A DNA stretch of 64,000 nucleotides from Streptomyces sp. NRRL S-244 (GTDB lineage: Bacteria; Actinomycetota; Actinomycetes; Streptomycetales; Streptomycetaceae). The DNA is taken from positions 1 through 64,000 of the forward strand of contig NZ_JOCX01000023.1 of the NCBI RefSeq assembly GCF_000717915.1. The letters run 5' to 3'. Position 1 is the stretch's first letter, and every line of letters starts with the position of its first letter. This document shows positions 59,547 through 64,000 of this stretch, piece after piece. Position numbers and translations under genes: made by a program. Below the pieces are notes generated by a model. It was given only the letters and a program-made list of their open reading frames with translations, was not told the origin of the DNA and made no database searches.

Positions 59547-61114
59547 CGAACGCGGCGCCCGAGCCGGCCGATCCCGCGGGACGGGCCAGTCTGCCCGTAC
59601 TCCTGGAGGCGGTGCTCAGCGTCGGCTCCGAACTGGAGCTGCGAGCCACCCTCCAGCACATCGTGGACTCGGCGACCGAGCTGTGCGCGGCCCGGTACGG
59701 AGCGCTCGGGGTCATCGACCCCGAGCGCCTCCGGCTGACCGAGCTGTACACGGCCGGGCTCGGCGAGGCGGAGCGCGCCGCGATCCCCCGGCTGCCCGAC
59801 GGGCGTACGGGCCTGTTCGGAGCGCTGATCACCGATCCGCGCCCGCTGGTGCTGGAGGACCTGGCGGAGGATCCGCGCGCGACGGGGTTCCCGCCGGGCC
59901 ATCCCCCCATGCGCAGCTTCCTGGGCGTCCCCATCCGGGTCCACACGGAGGTCTTCGGCAACCTCCACCTCACCGAGAAGCAGGGCGGCGGGCCGTTCAC
60001 GGACGAGGACCTCGCGCTGGTACGGGTCCTGGCCTCCCAGGCGGGGATAGCCATCGGCAACGCCCGGCTCTACGAGACGGCGCGCCGCCGGGAGCGCTGG
60101 ATCGAGGGCGCCGCCGCGGTCACCACGACCCTGCTGGCCGGCCGCCCGGCCGCCGACGCGCTGATGTGCGTGGCCGAACGGGCCCGGCTGCTCGCGGACG
60201 CGGCGGCCGGGGTGGTCCTCCAGCCGACCGCGGAGGGCGGCATGGAGATCGTGGCGGCCTCCACGCACGGGGACCCCGGGGACCTGCTCGGGACGGCGAT
60301 CGCCCCCGGCTCGCCGGTCCTGGTACAACTCCTGGGCGGCGAACCGGTCTTCATAGAGGACTCGGCGACGGACCCCCGGATGACCACGCACGTGCGGGAA
60401 CGATTCGGCCCGAGCATGATGCTGCCGCTCCAGAGCGGCGGCCAGCTGATCGGCACCCTGGCCCTGCCGCGCGCCCGCGGCGGGCGCCCGTACGACGCCG
60501 TGGACCGGCTGCTGGCCTCGCAGTTCGCCTCCCAGGCCGCGCTGGCCCTCGTACTGGCCGACGCGCAGCACGACCGCGAGCAGCTGGCGATCTACGAGGA
60601 CCGCGACCGGATCGCCCGGGACCTGCACGACCTGGTGGTCCAGCGGCTGTTCGCGACGGAGATGATGCTGGAGAGCACGAAGAAGCGGTCGGCGTCCGCG
60701 CCGGCCGGGGACACGGTCGGCGACGAACTCGGCCGGGCGGTGGACGAACTCGACTCCACCATCCAGGAGGTCCGCACCGCCATCTTCGCCCTCCAGCAGC
60801 CGCCGAGCGACGCCCCGACGACGTTCCGCGGCCGGGTCCTGCGGGAGACGGGCGGGGCGGCGGTCCTGCTGGGCTTCCAGCCGTCGGTCCACTTCACGGG
60901 TGCGGTGGACGCCCTGCTCCCGGAGCCGGTGGCGGGCGACCTCCTCTCCGCCCTGCGCGGAGCCCTGGCCGCGGCCCACCGCCGCTCGCAGACCACGGCG
61001 ATCGAGGTCGCGGTGGACGCCACCCCGACCCGCGTCCGCCTGACGGTCACGGACGACGGACGTACGGAGTCGGGAACGCGGGGTACGACGCTGAACTGGG
61101 AGTCGGCGCTCTAG
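59543..61114 (+). CDS. GAF-domain sensor kinase-like protein with degenerate ATPase domain
   Basis: 523 residues from ATG 59543, overlapping the MreB-like stop (ATGA). Two GAF domains (about 20-185 and 195-345) precede a HisKA_3 dimerisation helix with ERDRIARDLHDLVVQRLFATEM (phospho-acceptor His), as in DevS/DosS-type kinases. The HATPase part is short: DLLSALRGALAAAHRRSQTT lacks the usual N-box Asn, and after VTVTDDGR the GxGL-type G2 region is missing, the chain ending LNWESAL. It may therefore be a pseudo-kinase or receive phosphate from another protein. No response regulator is adjacent. Confidence 0.83.
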   Translation: MTNAAPEPADPAGRASLPVLLEAVLSVGSELELRATLQHIVDSATELCAARYGALGVIDPERLRLTELYTAGLGEAERAAIPRLPDGRTGLFGALITDPRPLVLEDLAEDPRATGFPPGHPPMRSFLGVPIRVHTEVFGNLHLTEKQGGGPFTDEDLALVRVLASQAGIAIGNARLYETARRRERWIEGAAAVTTTLLAGRPAADALMCVAERARLLADAAAGVVLQPTAEGGMEIVAASTHGDPGDLLGTAIAPGSPVLVQLLGGEPVFIEDSATDPRMTTHVRERFGPSMMLPLQSGGQLIGTLALPRARGGRPYDAVDRLLASQFASQAALALVLADAQHDREQLAIYEDRDRIARDLHDLVVQRLFATEMMLESTKKRSASAPAGDTVGDELGRAVDELDSTIQEVRTAIFALQQPPSDAPTTFRGRVLRETGGAAVLLGFQPSVHFTGAVDALLPEPVAGDLLSALRGALAAAHRRSQTTAIEVAVDATPTRVRLTVTDDGRTESGTRGTTLNWESAL

Positions 61115-61578
61115 GCCGTGTCTTTCGGATCGGGCCGGGCCCGGCCCGCGGGGCCGTGCGCGCCCTTGAGGGCGATCCGCGTACTGGACTGCGCCACGCC
61201 GGCCTCGCGCTTGAGCCGGCGCAGCAGCGCGTCGAGCGCGGCCGGATCGGCGGCCCGGGCCCGTACGAGGTAGTCGTACTCCCCCGTCACGTGGACGACC
61301 TCGGTGATCCCGGGAAGCGTGACGACCCGCTCCTCGAACTCCTCGTTGGTGGTGTCCTGCCGCAGGCTCAGATCGATGAAGACCACCAGCCCGCCGCGGG
61401 TGTCGGCGGCCGGATCCACGATGACGGTGAACCCGCGGATCACCCCGTCCCGCCGCATCCTGCGCACCCGGTCGGCGGTGGCGTTGGCACTGAGCCCGAC
61501 GCGGACGCCGAGGTCGCGGTACGAGATCCGCGCATCCTGCTGCAGGATGCCGAGGATTTCCCTGTCGAGGCGGTCCAT
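61111..61578 (-). CDS. Lrp/AsnC family transcriptional regulator
   Basis: 155 residues. The N-terminal helix-turn-helix is LDREILGILQQDARISYRDLGVRVGLSANATADRVRRM, followed by the RAM effector domain (GFTVIVDPAADTRGGLVVFIDL, then EVVHVTGEYDYLVRARAADPAAL). It is divergent from the LysE-type exporter, a typical regulator-transporter pair for amino-acid export. Its stop overlaps the end of the kinase-like gene by 4 nt in convergent orientation. Confidence 0.92.
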   Translation of the reverse strand: MDRLDREILGILQQDARISYRDLGVRVGLSANATADRVRRMRRDGVIRGFTVIVDPAADTRGGLVVFIDLSLRQDTTNEEFEERVVTLPGITEVVHVTGEYDYLVRARAADPAALDALLRRLKREAGVAQSSTRIALKGAHGPAGRARPDPKDTA

Positions 61579-61648
61579 ACCGCGATTCTCGCAGCCAGGG
61601 CCGATAAGCGCCGCAGCACCCGATGCCCTTGCGCCCACCCTCGTCGCC

Positions 61649-62299
61649 ATGAACGGATTTCTCTCCCCGGCACTGTCGGGGGCGGTCGCGGGCCTGGGCG
61701 TGGCGATGCCGATGGGTGCGATGAGCGTGCTGCTGCTCCAGGAGGCGATACGGCACCGCCGCACGGCGATGGCCGCGGCGGCGGGCATCGCCACGGTGGA
61801 CCTCGCCTACGCGGCCCTGGCCACCGCAATCGGCCCCTGGGTGGCCTCCCACGTCGCCCCGGTCGAGGCCTGGATCCGCCTCCTGTCGGCGGCGGTCCTC
61901 CTGTCGATGGCCGCCCACGGCCTCTACCGCAGCCGCACGATCCCGGCCCCGCCGGCGTTCGAGGCGCCCGGGGCACCCCCGGCGGTGGCCGGGGGCGGGC
62001 CCGGGCCGGCCAAGGCGGCGTACGCACGGTACGTCGCGCTCACCGCCGTGAACCCCACCACCGCCCTCTACTTCGCCGCCCTCACCACCGCCCAGGCCTC
62101 CACCCTCACCGCCCCCGCCACCGCCGCCGCCTTCCTGGGCGGCGTCGCCACCGCGTCCCTCCTCTGGCAGCAGACCCTCGTCGCCCTCGGCGCCGCGGCC
62201 GGCCGCCGGATCTCCCCCGCCGCCCGCGCCTGGACCTTCCGCCTCGGCTACGGCCTGGTCGCCGCCTACGCCCTCAAGCTCGCCTTTCCGTTGCCCTAG
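61649..62299 (+). CDS. LysE family amino-acid exporter
   Basis: 216 residues with six membrane helices. The family start FLSPALSGAVAGLGVAMPMGAMSVLLLQEAIRH corresponds to the GxxxGP-type first helix, although PxGP is replaced by PMGA. Then GIATVDLAYAALATAIGPW and the second repeat YARYVALTAVNPTTALYFAAL (NP motif) are present. It exports basic or other amino acids or related compounds. It is divergent from the Lrp gene; 70 bp between starts contain the shared promoter. Confidence 0.85.
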   Translation: MNGFLSPALSGAVAGLGVAMPMGAMSVLLLQEAIRHRRTAMAAAAGIATVDLAYAALATAIGPWVASHVAPVEAWIRLLSAAVLLSMAAHGLYRSRTIPAPPAFEAPGAPPAVAGGGPGPAKAAYARYVALTAVNPTTALYFAALTTAQASTLTAPATAAAFLGGVATASLLWQQTLVALGAAAGRRISPAARAWTFRLGYGLVAAYALKLAFPLP

Positions 62300-62332
62300 G
62301 GACCCGCTAGCCGGGCCCCATAGGGTGATCCC

Positions 62333-63676
62333 GTGACGACGACCCGCCTCTCGGCCCGCGCGGCCATCGCCTCCGTGACCGACCCCGGCAGCTTCGCCGA
62401 ACTCCCCTCCCCGCAGCGGGAGTCCGCCCCGGACGGCCCCCTCGCCTGGGCCGGGTACGACGACTCCCGCGCCCGGGCCACCGCGCGGACCGGCGAACAG
62501 GAGTCCGTCGTCACCGGGACCGCCCTCATCGGCGGCCGCCAAGCCGCCGTGATCTCCTTCGAGTTCGGCTTCCTCGGCGGTTCCCTCGGCGAGCGCACCG
62601 GAGACCGGCTCGAAGTCGCCTACACGTACGCTCGCGAACACCGCCTCCCCCTCGTCTCGCTGATCGCCACCGGCGGCTCCCGCATGCAGGAGGGCATGCT
62701 CGCGCTGACCCAACTCCAGCGCGTGGCCCGCCAGTCCGTCCAGACCCGGGCCGCCGGGCTCCCGCAGATCGCCGTGCTCCGCGATCCCACCACCGGCGGC
62801 GGCTGGGCCACCCTCGGCGCCGGGGCAGACGTCGTGCTCGCCCTCCCCGGTGCGCAGGTCGGCTTCGCGGGCTCCCGGGTGCGGCCGGCGGACGCGGATC
62901 CGGCGGCGTACACCGCCGAGGGCCAGTACGCCGCCGGGCACGTGGACGCCGTCGTCCCGCCCTCCGAGCTGCCCGCGGCCCTCGCGGACTGGCTGCGCGT
63001 CCTGGCCGCGCCCCGCTCCCCCGAACCCGTCGAGCCCCCGGCCGCGCTGGCCGACGTACCGCCCCCGCCGACCGGCTGGGACGCCGTACGGCAGGCCCGC
63101 CACCCCGGCCGGCCGCGCGCCGAGGCGTACCTGGACGCGTACTTCGCGCTCCGCCTGCCCCTCTCCGGGGACCGGGCGGGCGGCACGGATCCCGGGATGC
63201 TGTGCGGGTTCGGGCTGCGGGAGGGGCGGGCCGTCGCGTACGCCGCCCAGTGCGGCACCGCCACCCGCCCGGCCGGATACCGTACGGCGGCCCGCGTGAT
63301 CCGCCTCGCGGACCGCCTCGGGATCCCCGTGCTCACCCTGGTGGACACCCCCGGCGCGGCCAACGACGCCGCCGCGGAACACGCCGGCGCCGGAGCCGCC
63401 ATCGCGGACACCTTCGCGGCGGTCGCGGCGGCCGCGGTCCCGGTGACCACCCTCCTGATCGGCGAGGGCGGTTCGGGCGGAGCCCTCGCGCTGGCCGCGC
63501 CGGGGAACACCTGGGTCACCCCGGACAGCTACTTCTCGGTGATCGCCCCCGAACTGGCGGCGGCCATCCTCAAACGCCCCGCCTCCGAGGCCCCCTCGAC
63601 CGCGGACCAACTCCGCATCCGCCCGCAGGACCTGGTCGCCGTGGGCGTCGCGCGGGGCGTGGTCGGCCCCGCCTGA
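62333..63676 (+). CDS. Single-chain acyl-CoA carboxyltransferase (AccD-AccA-like fusion)
   Basis: 447 residues from GTG 62333. The N-terminal half resembles the beta (AccD) subunit: TALIGGRQAAVISFEFGFLGGSLG, LIATGGSRMQEGMLALTQL and RDPTTGGGWATLGAGADVVLALP. The C-terminal half resembles the alpha (AccA) subunit: RVIRLADRLGIPVLTLVDTPGA, then IGEGGSGGALALAAP and SYFSVIAPELAAAIL. The AccD zinc finger is absent. Family enzymes move a carboxyl group from biotin to an acyl-CoA; with no biotin carboxylase or BCCP nearby, the partner must be elsewhere. It is shorter than typical propionyl-CoA carboxylase beta chains. Confidence 0.86.
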   Translation: MTTTRLSARAAIASVTDPGSFAELPSPQRESAPDGPLAWAGYDDSRARATARTGEQESVVTGTALIGGRQAAVISFEFGFLGGSLGERTGDRLEVAYTYAREHRLPLVSLIATGGSRMQEGMLALTQLQRVARQSVQTRAAGLPQIAVLRDPTTGGGWATLGAGADVVLALPGAQVGFAGSRVRPADADPAAYTAEGQYAAGHVDAVVPPSELPAALADWLRVLAAPRSPEPVEPPAALADVPPPPTGWDAVRQARHPGRPRAEAYLDAYFALRLPLSGDRAGGTDPGMLCGFGLREGRAVAYAAQCGTATRPAGYRTAARVIRLADRLGIPVLTLVDTPGAANDAAAEHAGAGAAIADTFAAVAAAAVPVTTLLIGEGGSGGALALAAPGNTWVTPDSYFSVIAPELAAAILKRPASEAPSTADQLRIRPQDLVAVGVARGVVGPA

Positions 63677-63721
63677 CCCGACTCCCCGGCGTTGTCAGAG
63701 GCACCGGCCAGACTGTCCGTC

Positions 63722-64000
63722 ATGACAGACGGAACAACCTGGCTGGCGGAACCCCAGTCGATCGCCTTCGGCGGCTACAGCGTGGTCATGGCGCGCGGGC
63801 TCACCCCGGAGGAGCTCGTCGGGCGGCTCACGGAGACCGTGTACGGCCCCAAGCGCACCGCCGTACCGGTCGGGAACCTCACCGGGGACGCGCTCGTCGA
63901 GCTCATCGACGACTTGTACGGGAGCCGGTACGACGGCATCGGACTGCGCCACGGCCGGTGCGGCGACTGGTCGTACACGGTCGCGTACGGCGGCTGGATG
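63722..64000 (+). CDS. DUF6461-like protein, 3' end beyond window
   Basis: At least 93 residues from ATG 63722; the frame is open at the window edge. QSIAFGGYSVVMARGLTPEELVGRLTETVYG resembles the start of DUF6461-type Streptomyces proteins, where a short hydrophobic strand precedes xRGLTPEExLxRL. WxYTVAYGGW follows (GDWSYTVAYGGWM). No ribosome-binding site of note. The assignment is tentative because the C-terminus is not visible. Confidence 0.6.
   Translation, partial: MTDGTTWLAEPQSIAFGGYSVVMARGLTPEELVGRLTETVYGPKRTAVPVGNLTGDALVELIDDLYGSRYDGIGLRHGRCGDWSYTVAYGGWM

Noticed and set aside
58700..63610. A 1636-codon open frame on the minus strand
   Set aside because: It runs opposite to the MreB-like, kinase-like, LysE and carboxyltransferase genes. 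Its composition is Gly/Arg/Ala-rich with no recognisable domain, and it only shadows third-position G/C bias. The last part also covers the Lrp gene in another frame.

Overview
The window is high-GC actinobacterial chromosome, almost certainly Streptomyces. Codon third positions are strongly G/C, GTG and TTG starts are common, and the gene neighbourhoods (DUF3052–aceE, fasR–fabD–fabH–acpP–fabF–DUF3145, paired terD genes with a DUF475 membrane protein, an SCO2400-type protein) match the conserved core of Streptomyces chromosomes as I remember it. No database was searched; family names come from recognising motifs.

Layout. 0.2-5.2 kb: secreted HNH nuclease, PhoD-type phosphatase, DedA protein, a wall/membrane-anchored secreted protein, DUF2277 and a TRADD-N-associated-type membrane protein. 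5.27-11.93 kb: a lower-GC accessory island against the 3' end of a tRNA-Val gene. Three copies of an 83-bp att-like repeat divide it into two tandem, decayed integrative elements. They hold two integrase remnants, a replication-protein (DUF3631) fragment, GntR and HAD fragments, a 58-residue Cys/His protein missed by ordinary length cut-offs, and several unrecognised membrane/coiled-coil genes. 12-14.4 kb: coiled-coil protein, DUF4383 membrane protein, FmdB zinc ribbon. 14.4-24.2 kb: a tellurium/stress (Ter) region. It has a four-gene minus-strand operon in which every junction is a 4-nt overlap (HpcH/HpaI-type lyase, a fused double phosphoribosyltransferase protein, HAD phosphatase, O-methyltransferase), plus four TerD-superfamily genes and a DUF475/TerC-like membrane protein. 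24.4-28.6 kb: AhpE-type peroxiredoxin, DUF3052, pyruvate dehydrogenase E1. 28.7-36.4 kb: ion channel, protease inhibitor, regulators, hydrolases, and a MerR/aldo-keto reductase versus serine hydrolase divergon with a perfect 18-bp palindrome. 36.5-42 kb: the FasR-controlled fatty-acid synthase operon and DUF3145. 42.2-54 kb: SGNH lipoprotein, GH3 glycosidase with TetR regulator, nitrilase-family enzyme, two large GT-C-like membrane proteins, DUF1707, hotdog and EI24 proteins. 54-58.3 kb: Ohr, MDR reductase/MarR divergon, SCO2400-family protein, lipase. 58.5-64 kb: an MreB-like protein coupled to a GAF-domain kinase-like protein with a degenerate ATPase domain, an Lrp/LysE-type divergon, a single-chain carboxyltransferase, and a gene cut by the window end.

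The most interesting material is the tandem decayed elements with their unexplained cargo, the fully overlapped Ter-linked operon with its fused double phosphoribosyltransferase and added methyltransferase, and the MreB-like/degenerate-kinase pair. Most other genes are ordinary housekeeping or accessory Streptomyces genes, and most long antisense reading frames are codon-bias shadows.
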